Source of the DNA: Halodurantibacterium flavum
GTDB lineage: Bacteria; Pseudomonadota; Alphaproteobacteria; Rhodobacterales; Rhodobacteraceae
Direction of reading: 5' to 3'
Length of the DNA: 64,000 bases
NCBI RefSeq assembly: GCF_042681825.1
Contig: NZ_JBHUGH010000038.1
Location: 1-64,000, forward strand
Position 1 is the stretch's first letter. Each line of letters opens with the position of its first letter. The notes under the pieces are model-generated. The model worked only from the letters and a program-made list of their open reading frames with translations, was not told where the DNA came from and did not search any database. Shown piece by piece: positions 15,727 through 25,107 of the stretch. The position numbers and the translations under genes are program-made.

Positions 15727-17817
15727 TTACCCGACAGAGATCAGTCTGATCCCCCTGTCCTGCTCCATCAGCCACAAAAGGTGCCGCGCAGCCCGGCCGC
15801 GGGGGCTCGTGAGGGCAGGATCATCATGCAGCAGCTTGCGGGCATCGCTTTGCGCCAGCGCCATAAGGCTTGCCTGGCGCTCCAGATCGGCGATCCGGAA
15901 CCGGGGCAGCCCGGATTGCGCGGTGCCGATCAGATCGCCCGCCCCGCGCATGGCAAGGTCTTCCTCGGCGATCCGGAATCCGTCATCGGTTTCGCGCAAT
16001 ATCCTCAGGCGACGCTCCGCCGTGTCCGAGAGCGGCGCGTCATAGATCAGCAGACAGGTCGATTCTGCCGCGCCCCGGCCTACGCGCCCCCGCAACTGGT
16101 GCAGCTGCGCAAGGCCAAAGGTCTCAGCCCCCTCGATTACCATGATCGAGGCATTGGGCACATTGACCCCGACCTCGATCACCGTCGTCGCCACAAGAAC
16201 CGAACTTTCGCCCGCGACGAACCGCGCCATCGCGGCGTCCTTTTCCGCCGGGGGCATCTGACCGTGAACCAGGTCAACGCGCCCTTCGCCCAGGGCCGCG
16301 CGCAGATGCCGGAAACGTTCCTCGGCCGCGGTAAGGGCGACCAGTTCGCTTTCCTCGACCAGCGGGCAGACCCAATAGGCCTGCCGACCCTCCGCAATCG
16401 CGCGGGCCAGATGTGACACGACCTCATCCAGCCGCGCCGCAGCCACAAGCGCCGTTCGCACCGGCGTCCGCCCCGGTGGCTTTTCATCCAGCACCGACAC
16501 ATCCATATCGCCATGGGTGGCGAGTGCGAGGCTTCGGGGAATGGGCGTCGCGGTCATCACCAGCACATCGACCGCATTGCCCTTGGCCCCCAGTTCCAGC
16601 CGCTGGGCAACGCCGAACCGATGCTGCTCGTCGATCACCGCAAGCCGCAGGTCGTGGAACACCACATCCTTCTGGAAAACGGCATGGGTGCCCACCAGAA
16701 TATCGGTCTGCCCCTCTGCCAGGGCCTGCAGCTTGCGCGCCCGCTCCGCGCCCTTGTCCCGGCCGGTCAGCAAGGTCATCGAGATGCCCGCAGCCTCGGC
16801 CAGGGGCCGGAGGCTCTCCAGATGCTGGCGCGCGAGGATTTCGGTCGGAGCCATGATCACCCCCTGCCCGCCCGCCTCGACCGCGATCAACAGCGCCATG
16901 AAGGCGACGAGCGTCTTGCCCGTCCCGACATCGCCCTGCAACAGCCGGTTCATCCGGGTCGGCTGCGCCAGATCGGCGGCGATCTCGGCGACTGCACGGC
17001 GCTGCGCCCCGGTCGGCGCATAGGGCAGGCTCGCCAGAACCTTTGCCTGCAGAACCCCCGTCTCACGGCTTTCCCGCCCGGCGGACCGGCGGCGGGTCGC
17101 CCGTGCCAGCGCCATGGTAAGCTGATGGGCAAAAAGCTCATCATAGGCGAGCCGCCGCCGCGCCGGATGGTCCGCCGACACGCCCTCATTTCCCTGTGGC
17201 TGATGCGCCAGTCGCAACGCCGCGCGCCAGTCGGGCCAGCCTTCGCGGGCGCAAAGAGCCGGGTCGATCCATTCCGGCAACTCGGGCAGCCGCGCAAGGG
17301 CGCTTGCCGCAGCGCGCGCCACGGTTTTTTGCGTCAGACCGGAGGTGAGCGGATAGACCGGTTCAAAATCCGGCAGCGTCGCGAGCTCTTCCGGCGCGAG
17401 GACATGGTCGGGATGTGCGATCTGACAAAGGCCGTCGAACTGCTCCACCCGGCCCGAAACGATACGCCGCGCCCCCGGCGGAAAGAGCTTCATCAGATAG
17501 TCCGACCGCGCGTGAAAGTAGACGAGCATGAAATCGGCCCCGCCGTCACGCATCGCAATCCGATAGGGCTTGCCCTTGGTCCGCGGCGGATGATGCGCCA
17601 CGACCTCCGCCTCGACCGTGGCTATGGCAGGGGGCACGATCTCCCGGATGCTCTGGCGCAGGCGCCGGTCGATGACGGCATGGGGCAAGGTGAACAGCAG
17701 GTCGCGGGGACGTGTGATATCGAGCCCCGCGAAATGCTGTGCCATGCGCGGTCCGACGCCCTCCAGCGTCTCCAGCCCGGCAAAGAGCGGAAAGAGCGCC
17801 TCGGGCCGCCCCGCCAT
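15727..17817 (-). CDS. recG: ATP-dependent DNA helicase RecG
   Basis: A 696-residue helicase that remodels stalled replication forks and branched DNA. After the N-terminal wedge/OB domain (about residues 1-240), the SF2 motor shows Walker A GDVGTGKT near 294, the DEQH box in VIDEQHRFG near 392, TATPIPRSLAL near 418, and the motif V/VI region VIEVGVNVPNA and QLRGRVGRG near 580. The start overlaps the ligA stop as TGATG, so the pair is co-translated. The LexA boxes past its stop do not serve recG itself. Confidence 0.97.
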   Translation of the reverse strand: MAGRPEALFPLFAGLETLEGVGPRMAQHFAGLDITRPRDLLFTLPHAVIDRRLRQSIREIVPPAIATVEAEVVAHHPPRTKGKPYRIAMRDGGADFMLVYFHARSDYLMKLFPPGARRIVSGRVEQFDGLCQIAHPDHVLAPEELATLPDFEPVYPLTSGLTQKTVARAAASALARLPELPEWIDPALCAREGWPDWRAALRLAHQPQGNEGVSADHPARRRLAYDELFAHQLTMALARATRRRSAGRESRETGVLQAKVLASLPYAPTGAQRRAVAEIAADLAQPTRMNRLLQGDVGTGKTLVAFMALLIAVEAGGQGVIMAPTEILARQHLESLRPLAEAAGISMTLLTGRDKGAERARKLQALAEGQTDILVGTHAVFQKDVVFHDLRLAVIDEQHRFGVAQRLELGAKGNAVDVLVMTATPIPRSLALATHGDMDVSVLDEKPPGRTPVRTALVAAARLDEVVSHLARAIAEGRQAYWVCPLVEESELVALTAAEERFRHLRAALGEGRVDLVHGQMPPAEKDAAMARFVAGESSVLVATTVIEVGVNVPNASIMVIEGAETFGLAQLHQLRGRVGRGAAESTCLLIYDAPLSDTAERRLRILRETDDGFRIAEEDLAMRGAGDLIGTAQSGLPRFRIADLERQASLMALAQSDARKLLHDDPALTSPRGRAARHLLWLMEQDRGIRLISVG

Positions 17818-19931
17818 CAGCCGCTGCCGGCCAGCGCGAGCCAGGCGTCCTCGTCAATGACCTCGATCCCGAGTTCGGCCGCCTTTTTGGCCTTGGACCC
17901 GGCGCCTGGCCCCGCCACAAGAAGATCCGTCTTTGCCGAGACGGAGCCGGCGACCTTTGCGCCAAGCTCCTCCGCACGCGCCTTCGCCTCGGCCCGCGTC
18001 ATGCGTTCCAGCGTACCGGTGAAAACCACCGTCTTGCCGGCAATCGGGCTTTCGACGGCGCCACGCCGGACCGCGTCCTGCACCGAGAGATGCGCGACCA
18101 GCGCGTCAATCGCGGCGCGTTCCGCATCCTGATGGAAGGTCGTGACCAGTGAGGTCGCCATGACTGCCCCCACCCCGTCGATGGCGATCAGGTCCTGCCA
18201 GGCGGCGCCGGAACCGGGTTCCGCCGTGGACATGGCAGTTTCAAAGGCGGCCCAGCTTCCGTAATGCGCCGCCAGCAAGGCCGAGGCGCTTTCGCCCACA
18301 TGCCGGATGCCGAGTGCAAAGATCAGGCGATGGAGCGGGATCTGCCGCTTTTCCCGGATCGCCGCAAAAAGATTGGCGGCCGATTTCTCCCCCCAGCCTT
18401 CGCGGTGTTTCAGCTGCTGGATACCGCTGCCATAGCGGTCCTCCAGCGTGAATATGTCGGCGGGTTGCGTGATCCAGCCGTCCTTGTAGAACGCCTCGAC
18501 CTGCTTTGCGCCCAGCCCCTCGATGTCGAAGGCGGCGCGGCTGACGAAATGCTTCAGCCGCTCCACCGCCTGCGCGGGGCAGATGAGCCCCCCTGTGCAG
18601 CGCCGCACGGCATCGCCGGGTTCGCGCAGGGCCTCCGATCCACATTCCGGGCAGGTGGTGGGAAAGGTATAGGGCACGGCGCCCTCGGGCCGCCGCGCCA
18701 GATCGACATCGCTGATCTTGGGGATCACATCGCCGGCGCGGTAGACCTCGACCCAGTCGCCGACGCGGATATCGCGCCCGCCGCGGATCGTCTGCCCCTT
18801 GGCGTCCCGGCCCGCGATGTAATCCTCGTTGTGCAGCGTGGCATTCGACACTACGACGCCGCCCACGGTGACCGGAGAGAGCCGCGCGACGGGGCTGAGC
18901 GCGCCGGTCCGCCCGACCTGAATGTCGATTGCCTCAAGCCGTGTCCAGGCGAGCTCGGCGGGAAATTTATGCGCAATGGCCCAACGGGGCGTGGCAGAGC
19001 GGAAGCCAAGCCGCCGTTGCAGTGCCAGATCGTTCACCTTGTAGACGACGCCGTCGATGTCATAGCCCAGCGTCGCGCGCTGCCCCTCTATCCTGCGATA
19101 GACGGCGAGCATCTCCTCGGGCCCGGCGCAAAGCCCGGTGAGAGGATTGATCACAAAGCCCAGTTCCGCCAGTCGTTCGATCGCGCCCATCTGCGTGTCC
19201 GCAAGGGGCGCGGAAAGCTCCCCCCAAGCATAGGCAAAGAAGCGCAGCGGCCGCGCGCGCGTGATCTCGGGGTCAAGCTGGCGAAGGGAGCCCGCCGCCG
19301 CATTGCGCGGATTCGCAAAGCGCCGGTCCCCCGCCGCCGCCTGACGTTCGTTCAGCGCCGCGAAATCGTCATGGGACATATAGACCTCGCCCCGAACCTC
19401 CAGCACGTCGGGGGCACCTGCCAGTTTCTGCGGGATATCGGCTATCGTCCGTGCGTTCTCGGTGACATTCTCGCCCACCTCTCCGTCGCCCCGGGTCGCC
19501 GCCTGCACAAGTTCCCCGCCCTCATAGCGAAGCGACAGGGACAGGCCGTCGATCTTCGGTTCGGCGGTGAAAGTGAGAGGGTCGCTGTAGTTCAGGTATT
19601 TCCGCACCCTTTCCTGAAACTCGGCCACATCGGCATCGTCAAAGGCGTTTTCCAGGCTCAGCATCCGCACCGCGTGACGGACCTTGCCAAAACCTTCTGC
19701 CACCGCAGCGCCGACGCGGTCAGAGGGGCTGTCCGCCCGCTTCAACTGCGGAAAGCGGGCCTCGATTTCTGCATTTCGGCGCCGCAGCGCATCATACTCG
19801 GCGTCCGAAATCTCGGGCGCGTCCAATGTGTGATAGGCGCGGTTCGCCGTTTCTATGAGTTCCGCGAGACGGGCGAGTTCCGCCCGCGCCGCATCCTCGG
19901 TCAAATCTTGCACTGCGACAGGTTCGTCCAT
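17817..19931 (-). CDS. ligA: NAD-dependent DNA ligase LigA
   Basis: A 704-residue replicative ligase. The adenylation domain has the catalytic lysine in EPKIDGLSLSL near residue 125 and RGDGEVGENVTENART. The OB fold, four zinc cysteines (TCPECGS near 428 and RRCTGGLICPAQ near 446), helix-hairpin-helix repeats (around 515-600) and a C-terminal BRCT domain (from about 620, GKTVVFTGTLERM) follow in the usual order. It is followed directly by recG. Confidence 0.97.
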   Translation of the reverse strand: MDEPVAVQDLTEDAARAELARLAELIETANRAYHTLDAPEISDAEYDALRRRNAEIEARFPQLKRADSPSDRVGAAVAEGFGKVRHAVRMLSLENAFDDADVAEFQERVRKYLNYSDPLTFTAEPKIDGLSLSLRYEGGELVQAATRGDGEVGENVTENARTIADIPQKLAGAPDVLEVRGEVYMSHDDFAALNERQAAAGDRRFANPRNAAAGSLRQLDPEITRARPLRFFAYAWGELSAPLADTQMGAIERLAELGFVINPLTGLCAGPEEMLAVYRRIEGQRATLGYDIDGVVYKVNDLALQRRLGFRSATPRWAIAHKFPAELAWTRLEAIDIQVGRTGALSPVARLSPVTVGGVVVSNATLHNEDYIAGRDAKGQTIRGGRDIRVGDWVEVYRAGDVIPKISDVDLARRPEGAVPYTFPTTCPECGSEALREPGDAVRRCTGGLICPAQAVERLKHFVSRAAFDIEGLGAKQVEAFYKDGWITQPADIFTLEDRYGSGIQQLKHREGWGEKSAANLFAAIREKRQIPLHRLIFALGIRHVGESASALLAAHYGSWAAFETAMSTAEPGSGAAWQDLIAIDGVGAVMATSLVTTFHQDAERAAIDALVAHLSVQDAVRRGAVESPIAGKTVVFTGTLERMTRAEAKARAEELGAKVAGSVSAKTDLLVAGPGAGSKAKKAAELGIEVIDEDAWLALAGSG

Positions 19932-20002
19932 GGCCGGCCCCGCTCTTCCATCCGCCTTGTGATAAGGGGCGGGGGGGCGCGGGTCCAGCCCTTGCCGCTT
20001 GC

Positions 20003-20716
20003 TCAGGCGTTGACGGCGATGCGGCGCGTCACATCCTCGGGCGCCGGGTCGCGCAGCACGTAGCCACGGCCCCAGACTGTCTCGATGTAGTTATCTCCAT
20101 CCGTCGCCTCGGCGAGTTTCTTGCGCAACTTGCAGATGAAGACGTCGATGATCTTGAGCTCCGGTTCGTCCATCCCGCCATAGAGATGGTTGAGGAACAT
20201 CTCCTTGGTCAGCGTCGTGCCCTTGCGCAGGCTCAGAAGCTCAAACATCTGGTATTCCTTGCCAGTCAGATGGACCGTCCGGCCTTCAACCTCAACGGTC
20301 TTGGCATCCAGATTGACCGCCACCTTGCCGGTGCGGATTGTCGATTGCGCGTGCCCCTTGGACCGCCGGATGATCGCGTGAATGCGCGCGACCAGTTCTT
20401 CCCGATGGAATGGTTTGGTCAGATAATCATCCGCGCCAAATCCGAAGCCCTTGATCTTGCTTTCAGAATCATCATCACCCGAAAGGATCAGAATGGGCGT
20501 GTCGACCCGCGCCAGCCGGATCTGACGCAGAACCTCATGGCCCGTCATGTCGGGCAGGTTGAGGTCCAGCAGGATCAGATCGTAGTCATAGAGCTTTGCC
20601 AGATCGACGCCCTCTTCGCCCAGATGGGTCGGATAGACGTTCAGGTTGGCATGAGTGAGCATCAGTTCAATGCTGCGAGATGTCGTCGGGTCGTCTTCAA
20701 CCAACAGGATACGCAT
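20003..20716 (-). CDS. ctrA: Cell-cycle response regulator CtrA
   Basis: A 237-residue OmpR-type regulator. The receiver has acidic LVEDDP at residues 5-10, the phospho-acceptor Asp51 in LILLDLNLPD, and the Lys in LTKPFHREEL near 104. The winged helix has GKEYQMFELL near 152 and NYIETVWGRGYVLRDP near 210. The sequence is of the CtrA type, which in Caulobacter controls replication and cell division and in Rhodobacterales controls motility and gene transfer agent genes. A near-consensus CtrA box lies 48 bases upstream of the start, and the inhibitor gene sciP sits immediately upstream. Confidence 0.96.
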   Translation of the reverse strand: MRILLVEDDPTTSRSIELMLTHANLNVYPTHLGEEGVDLAKLYDYDLILLDLNLPDMTGHEVLRQIRLARVDTPILILSGDDDSESKIKGFGFGADDYLTKPFHREELVARIHAIIRRSKGHAQSTIRTGKVAVNLDAKTVEVEGRTVHLTGKEYQMFELLSLRKGTTLTKEMFLNHLYGGMDEPELKIIDVFICKLRKKLAEATDGDNYIETVWGRGYVLRDPAPEDVTRRIAVNA

Positions 20717-20763
20717 GAGATTCTCTCCGCTTCAGATGTCCTTCTGAACATGACCGTGCACTC

Positions 20764-20779
20764 GTTAAGCACCTCTTAC
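20764..20779. promoter_or_regulatory. CtrA-type box upstream of ctrA
   Basis: The minus strand reads GTAA, seven bases, TTAAC, one mismatch from the CtrA consensus TTAA-N7-TTAAC. It lies 48 bases upstream of the ctrA start, between ctrA and sciP, and would suit autoregulation. Confidence 0.6.
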
Positions 20780-20806
20780 TCGCATGGAACAAATTGCGAA
20801 AACAAC

Positions 20807-21103
20807 CTAAAGTTGTTGATCGCCTTTCAAAGCCTGAATCTTTGTGACTTTCAGGCCAGCCTCACCGTGGCGGCGCGCGGCCTCGCACCAGATCTCGAAC
20901 TCTTCCTCCGACAGATCATAAAGCTGCAGCGCCTCTTCGCGCTGGATAAGTCCGCAATTCACCGCCAGGACCACCCGCGCCTTTCGGCTTGCCACCCATC
21001 GGCGCGTGTCCTGTGGCGGCAGATCCGCGCGTGTCATGCGTGTTCCATCCGGAAGCGTGACAGAGCGCGGCCCGGCGATGCGCCTGATATACATCTGAAC
21101 CAT
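20807..21103 (-). CDS. sciP: SciP-like CtrA inhibitor (DUF1153)
   Basis: A 98-residue protein of the DUF1153 family. The hallmarks are LPDGTRMTRADLPPQDTRRW near residue 17, RKARVVLAVNCGLI near 40 with a helix-turn-helix-like EEALQLYDLSEEEFEIWC, and HGEAGLKVTKIQAL near 79. In Caulobacter the homologous SciP binds CtrA and DNA and blocks CtrA-dependent activation. It is upstream of ctrA on the same strand with a 90-base gap holding a CtrA box. An ATG nine bases further in (21094) is an alternative start. Confidence 0.88.
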   Translation of the reverse strand: MVQMYIRRIAGPRSVTLPDGTRMTRADLPPQDTRRWVASRKARVVLAVNCGLIQREEALQLYDLSEEEFEIWCEAARRHGEAGLKVTKIQALKGDQQL

Positions 21104-21213
21104 TCCCTTGCCGTTTCCGTCACATTCATCGGGGGCCGCTTAACGCAGAATGAAGGGCGGGGTTGTTAGTGCAGAGCATTTTCATATATTCCATCGCATC
21201 TCAGGAGATCGCG

Positions 21214-22356
21214 ATGCCACTCGACCGGATGCCCCTCAACTCTCTTGGCTTTGCCAAGCCGCCTGCGGAAACGCGGGTCGTTGTCGCCATGTCCGGCGGC
21301 GTGGACAGTTCCGTCGTGGCGGCACAGCTTGCCGAAGAGGGTTATGACGTCGTGGGCGTTACGCTCCAGCTTTACGATCACGGGGCGGCGCTTGCGAAAA
21401 AGGGCGCCTGCTGCGCCGGCCGCGACATCCACGACGCGCGCCGGGTGGCCGAGGAAATGGGCTTTCCCCACTATGTCCTCGACTATGAAAACACCTTCCG
21501 CGAGGCGGTGATCGACGAATTCGCCGATGCTTATCTTGCCGGCGCCACCCCCGTCCCCTGCATCCGCTGCAATGAACGGGTCAAGTTCCGCGACCTGCTG
21601 GCCACGGCCCGCGATCTGGACGCCGATTGCATGGCTACGGGTCATTACATACAGCGCAAGACGGGCCTCGCCGGGCCGGAGCTTCACATGGCCGCCGACC
21701 CTGTGCGCGATCAGAGCTATTTCCTGTTCTCGACCACGGCCGAGCAGCTCTCCTATCTCCGCTTTCCCTTGGGCCACCTGCAAAGCAAGGCCGAGACGCG
21801 GGCGCTTGCGGCACGATACAAACTGCCCGTCGCGGACAAGCCCGACAGCCAGGACATCTGCTTTGTCCCGAACGGCAACTATGCCGCGGTGATCGAAAAG
21901 CTGCGCCCCGGCGCGGCCGATCCGGGTGAGATCGTGGACATGGACGGCACGGTTCTGGGCGAACATCGGGGCGTCATCCACTACACGATCGGCCAGCGGC
22001 GTGGCCTGGGTATCGGGGGCCTGAGCGATCCGCTCTATGTCGTCCGGCTCGACCCTGAATCGCGTCGCGTGGTCGTCGGGCCCAAAGAGGCCCTCTCGAC
22101 CCGGACCATTCCTGTGCGCGAAATCAACTGGCTTGGCGATGCGCCCTTCACCTCGGCCCCGGAATGGCATGTTTCGGTCAAGGTCCGGTCTACCCGCCCC
22201 CCGCGGGCCGCGATCATCCGCCCCCTTTCGGCGACCGAGGCCGAGATCGAATTGATCGCACCGGAAGAAGGGGTCAGCCCAGGACAGGCCTGCGTCTTTT
22301 ACGATACCGAAAGCACCCGCGTCTTTGGCGGCGGGTGGATCTGGAAGGGCCGCTAA
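21214..22356 (+). CDS. mnmA: tRNA-specific 2-thiouridylase MnmA
   Basis: A 380-residue enzyme that adds sulfur to position 2 of wobble U34 in Lys, Glu and Gln tRNAs. The ATP PP-loop is VVAMSGGVDSSVVAAQL near residue 25. The two catalytic cysteines sit in TPVPCIRCNERVKF near 112 and DSQDICFVPNG near 207. GQRRGLGIGG near 262 is a conserved loop. The ATG at 21214 has AGGAGAT four bases upstream and is preferred over an ATG at 21163. The end overlaps the convergent lpxB by four bases. Confidence 0.96.
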   Translation: MPLDRMPLNSLGFAKPPAETRVVVAMSGGVDSSVVAAQLAEEGYDVVGVTLQLYDHGAALAKKGACCAGRDIHDARRVAEEMGFPHYVLDYENTFREAVIDEFADAYLAGATPVPCIRCNERVKFRDLLATARDLDADCMATGHYIQRKTGLAGPELHMAADPVRDQSYFLFSTTAEQLSYLRFPLGHLQSKAETRALAARYKLPVADKPDSQDICFVPNGNYAAVIEKLRPGAADPGEIVDMDGTVLGEHRGVIHYTIGQRRGLGIGGLSDPLYVVRLDPESRRVVVGPKEALSTRTIPVREINWLGDAPFTSAPEWHVSVKVRSTRPPRAAIIRPLSATEAEIELIAPEEGVSPGQACVFYDTESTRVFGGGWIWKGR

Positions 22357-23498
22357 TCAAGCGCCCCGAGAACAGAGCGTGCCGCCCGGTCACCGGGCGG
22401 GTCGCCCCCTGCGCCAAGCCGTTCCATCGTCACCGCCATTGCCTTCAGCTGCGCGGCCCGTTCCGGGCCGCCCGCGATCAGCCTCAACGCAGCGGCGGCA
22501 ATAGGCTCCGGCCGGCAGTTCTTTCCCAGAAACTCTGGCACCGCCCGCGTTTCCGAAACGAGGTTCACAAGCGTCACGGTATCCAGCCGCACCATGCGTT
22601 GCAGGATCGCGCGCGACAGCCAGTTGAAGTCATAGGCGATCACCATCGGGACCGCATTCGCCGCGAGTTCCAGCGAGACGGTGCCCGAGGCTGCAATCGC
22701 CACATCCGCAGCGGCAAAGGCCGCGCGTTTCTCTCCCGCATCCTGCGGGTCCAGAAGGTGCAGCGGACGGGGCCAGTCGCGGCTCAGTTCTGCGACGAGA
22801 TCGGCCGTCCCCCGCACCCGTGGCACGATGAACTGCGCATCCGGATGTGCGCCCGCGATCAGGCGCAGCGCACCCCCAAGGCGCGGCGCCAGCCGCGAAA
22901 CTTCGCCGCGACGTGACCCGGGCAGCACCATGACCAGCGGTCCGTCTGCCCCCAGGTCGCGGCGAAAGGCTGCCGCCTCTTGCGCAGTGGCTCTGGGTTC
23001 AGAGACCACCGGATGGCCGACGAAGTCACAGGTCATCCCGGCGGCTTCCATATAAGCCGGCTCAAAGGGCAGAAGCGCCAGAACATGATCGACGACCTGC
23101 GCCATCTTTTGCGCCCGTGCAGGCCGCCAAGCCCAGACCGAGGGGGCGACGTAGTGCATCACCCGCTGGTCCGGCCGCTGCGCCCGGACCAGCCGTGCCA
23201 CGCGCAGGCAGAAATCCGGGCTGTCGATCCCGATCAGGGCGTCCGGCCGGACCTTGAGGGCCGCCTCGGCCGTTTCATGCAGGCGCCGGCGCAGGTGCCG
23301 GTATTTCGGCAGCACCTCTGCAAGCCCCATGACGGAAAGGTCCTCCATAGGGAAAAGGCTTTGCAGGCCCTCGGCCTGCATTGCAGGCCCGCCGACGCCG
23401 TAAAACTGCACCTCGGGCGCGGCCCGCCGCAACCCTGCCATCAAGGCCGCTCCAAGCCGGTCGCCCGACGCCTCGCCCGCGATGAGAAAGATATTCAT
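22353..23498 (-). CDS. lpxB: Lipid-A-disaccharide synthase LpxB
   Basis: A 381-residue GT19 glycosyltransferase that joins UDP-diacylglucosamine and lipid X at the inner face of the inner membrane. The start NIFLIAGEASGDRLGAALMAGL, with FYGVGGPAMQAEGL near residue 37, is diagnostic. GIDSPDFCLRVA near 93, YVAPSVWAWRP near 122, LPGSRRGEV near 193 and ASGTVSLELA near 267 follow. ATG overlaps the lpxI stop as ATGA. It is the last gene of the lpx segment. Confidence 0.96.
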   Translation of the reverse strand: MNIFLIAGEASGDRLGAALMAGLRRAAPEVQFYGVGGPAMQAEGLQSLFPMEDLSVMGLAEVLPKYRHLRRRLHETAEAALKVRPDALIGIDSPDFCLRVARLVRAQRPDQRVMHYVAPSVWAWRPARAQKMAQVVDHVLALLPFEPAYMEAAGMTCDFVGHPVVSEPRATAQEAAAFRRDLGADGPLVMVLPGSRRGEVSRLAPRLGGALRLIAGAHPDAQFIVPRVRGTADLVAELSRDWPRPLHLLDPQDAGEKRAAFAAADVAIAASGTVSLELAANAVPMVIAYDFNWLSRAILQRMVRLDTVTLVNLVSETRAVPEFLGKNCRPEPIAAAALRLIAGGPERAAQLKAMAVTMERLGAGGDPPGDRAARSVLGALD

Positions 23499-24304
23499 TC
23501 CGACCCACGCGACCAGAGGAAGAGGCCAAGGCGATCGGCCTCTTCGGTCATCCCGTCACGGTCGAGCAACAGCACATCCCCCGCCGCAAAGGCGACACCG
23601 GCCAGCCCTGCCGCATGGGCAAGGCGCACGGTCTGGGCCCCAAGCGCAGGCAGATCAATGCGACGATCCTGCCCCGCCTTGGCGGCCTTGAACAGGAGCC
23701 CGGCCCCGCCAGGGCGCAACGCGTCCAACGCGGCCACCTGGCGCAACATCACGTCTGTTCCCGGCAATGCCTCGACCGCAAGGCAAAGCCCCCGCGCCAC
23801 AACGACACCCTGACCTACATCGACCGCCCCCAGTGCTGCAACGATGGCAGCAGCGCGCGCTGCATCCTGACGGTCGCGCGCATCAGGCTGGCGGGTCGAC
23901 AGAACCCCCTCGGCCGGCAGGAGGTCCGGCGCGACATCCGGCACACCCAGAACCGAAAACCCGTCCTCTTCAAATATGGCGATCACCGCGCGCAGGGTGG
24001 CATCGTCGCCCTGCTGCATCGCCGCAAGGATACGCGGGACCATCATGGCCGTCTGCGGATCGAATTGCTCGGGGTCGAGACGGGGGCGCTGTATAGCCCC
24101 GGCAAAGATCACGTCCGACACGCCCAGTTCATGCAGTCGCGCGAGAAACGGCGCCAGCCGCTCGACCCGAAAACTCTCAAGCGCCGGAAACTCCCCCTCG
24201 GGGCGATAACCGTCGAGATGCGCGACGACAGGGTCTTTCAGGTGCCCTGCGAGGAATCCCGGCAAGTCCCCCGCGCCAGCGATGATTGCGGTGCGCGCCA
24301 TCAT
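23495..24304 (-). CDS. lpxI: UDP-2,3-diacylglucosamine diphosphatase LpxI
   Basis: A 269-residue LpxI (formerly DUF1009), the alphaproteobacterial replacement for LpxH that cleaves UDP-diacylglucosamine to lipid X and UMP. The N-terminal TAIIAGAGDLPGFLA, the central FAGAIQRPRLD near residue 67, and GLLFKAAKAGQDRRIDLPALG near 203 are family marks. It lies between lpxA and lpxB, which confirms the step. Its start overlaps the lpxA stop; two adjacent ATGs (24304 and 24301) are possible. Confidence 0.94.
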   Translation of the reverse strand: MMARTAIIAGAGDLPGFLAGHLKDPVVAHLDGYRPEGEFPALESFRVERLAPFLARLHELGVSDVIFAGAIQRPRLDPEQFDPQTAMMVPRILAAMQQGDDATLRAVIAIFEEDGFSVLGVPDVAPDLLPAEGVLSTRQPDARDRQDAARAAAIVAALGAVDVGQGVVVARGLCLAVEALPGTDVMLRQVAALDALRPGGAGLLFKAAKAGQDRRIDLPALGAQTVRLAHAAGLAGVAFAAGDVLLLDRDGMTEEADRLGLFLWSRGSE

Positions 24305-25107
24305 GTCCTCGGTGCCAGGAACGAACGGTCGGAGCTTGCAAGGATAAATGCCGCAATCTCGCGAACAAGCGCGCTCTCGCTGCTCTGCAACGCCTTGGCG
24401 CGTTCCTGAAATGCACCCTCGCCGGACGAGAGTTTTCCATAGGCCGCGCGCAGGGCGGCAATTTCCTCTCGGGCAATCCCGCGCCGTTTGAGGCCCACCA
24501 GGTTCAAGCCGTCAAGCGTTCCGCGCGGCCCCTGAACGAGACCGTGGGGAATTACGTCGTTCGTCACCATCGTGACCGCGCCGATAATCGCCCCGCGCCC
24601 GACGCGTACCCATTGATGAATTCCCGAAAGGCCGCCGATGATCACGTCATCCTCGATCACGCAGTGCCCTGCGATGGCGGACTGGTTCGCGACGACGACC
24701 CGGCTGCCCACCTGTGCGTCATGGCCGACATGGGCGCCCGACATGAAAAGACAGTCATCGCCCACGCGGGTCACGCCGCCGCCTCCCTCGGTGCCGGTGT
24801 TCAGTGTCGCGCCCTCACGGATGCGGTTCCGCTGGCCGACAATCAGGCGCGTGCGCTCGCCACGATACTTGAGATCCTGCGGCACCTCGCCCACGCTGGC
24901 AAAGGGGAAAATCACGCTTCCGGCACCGATCTCGGTCCAGCCTGTGACAACGGCATGGCTCTTGACGATGACGCCATCGTGCAGGGTTACATCGGGGCCG
25001 ATCACGGAGAATGGGCCAATTTCGGCCCCCGCGCCGATCGTTGCCCCGTCTTCCACCACCGCCGAAGGGTGGATGCGGGCGTCGGAATGGATCCCTGCGC
25101 CGAGCAT
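24301..25107 (-). CDS. lpxA: UDP-N-acetylglucosamine acyltransferase LpxA
   Basis: A 268-residue left-handed beta-helix acyltransferase carrying out the first lipid A step. Hexapeptide repeats run from about residue 8 to 190 (IHPSAVVEDGATIGAGAEIG and so on). The catalytic His lies in MSGAHVGHDAQVG near 117. The C-terminal helical domain starts at GLNLVGLKRRGI near 198. Its start touches the fabZ stop (shared base at 25107). Confidence 0.96.
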   Translation of the reverse strand: MLGAGIHSDARIHPSAVVEDGATIGAGAEIGPFSVIGPDVTLHDGVIVKSHAVVTGWTEIGAGSVIFPFASVGEVPQDLKYRGERTRLIVGQRNRIREGATLNTGTEGGGGVTRVGDDCLFMSGAHVGHDAQVGSRVVVANQSAIAGHCVIEDDVIIGGLSGIHQWVRVGRGAIIGAVTMVTNDVIPHGLVQGPRGTLDGLNLVGLKRRGIAREEIAALRAAYGKLSSGEGAFQERAKALQSSESALVREIAAFILASSDRSFLAPRT

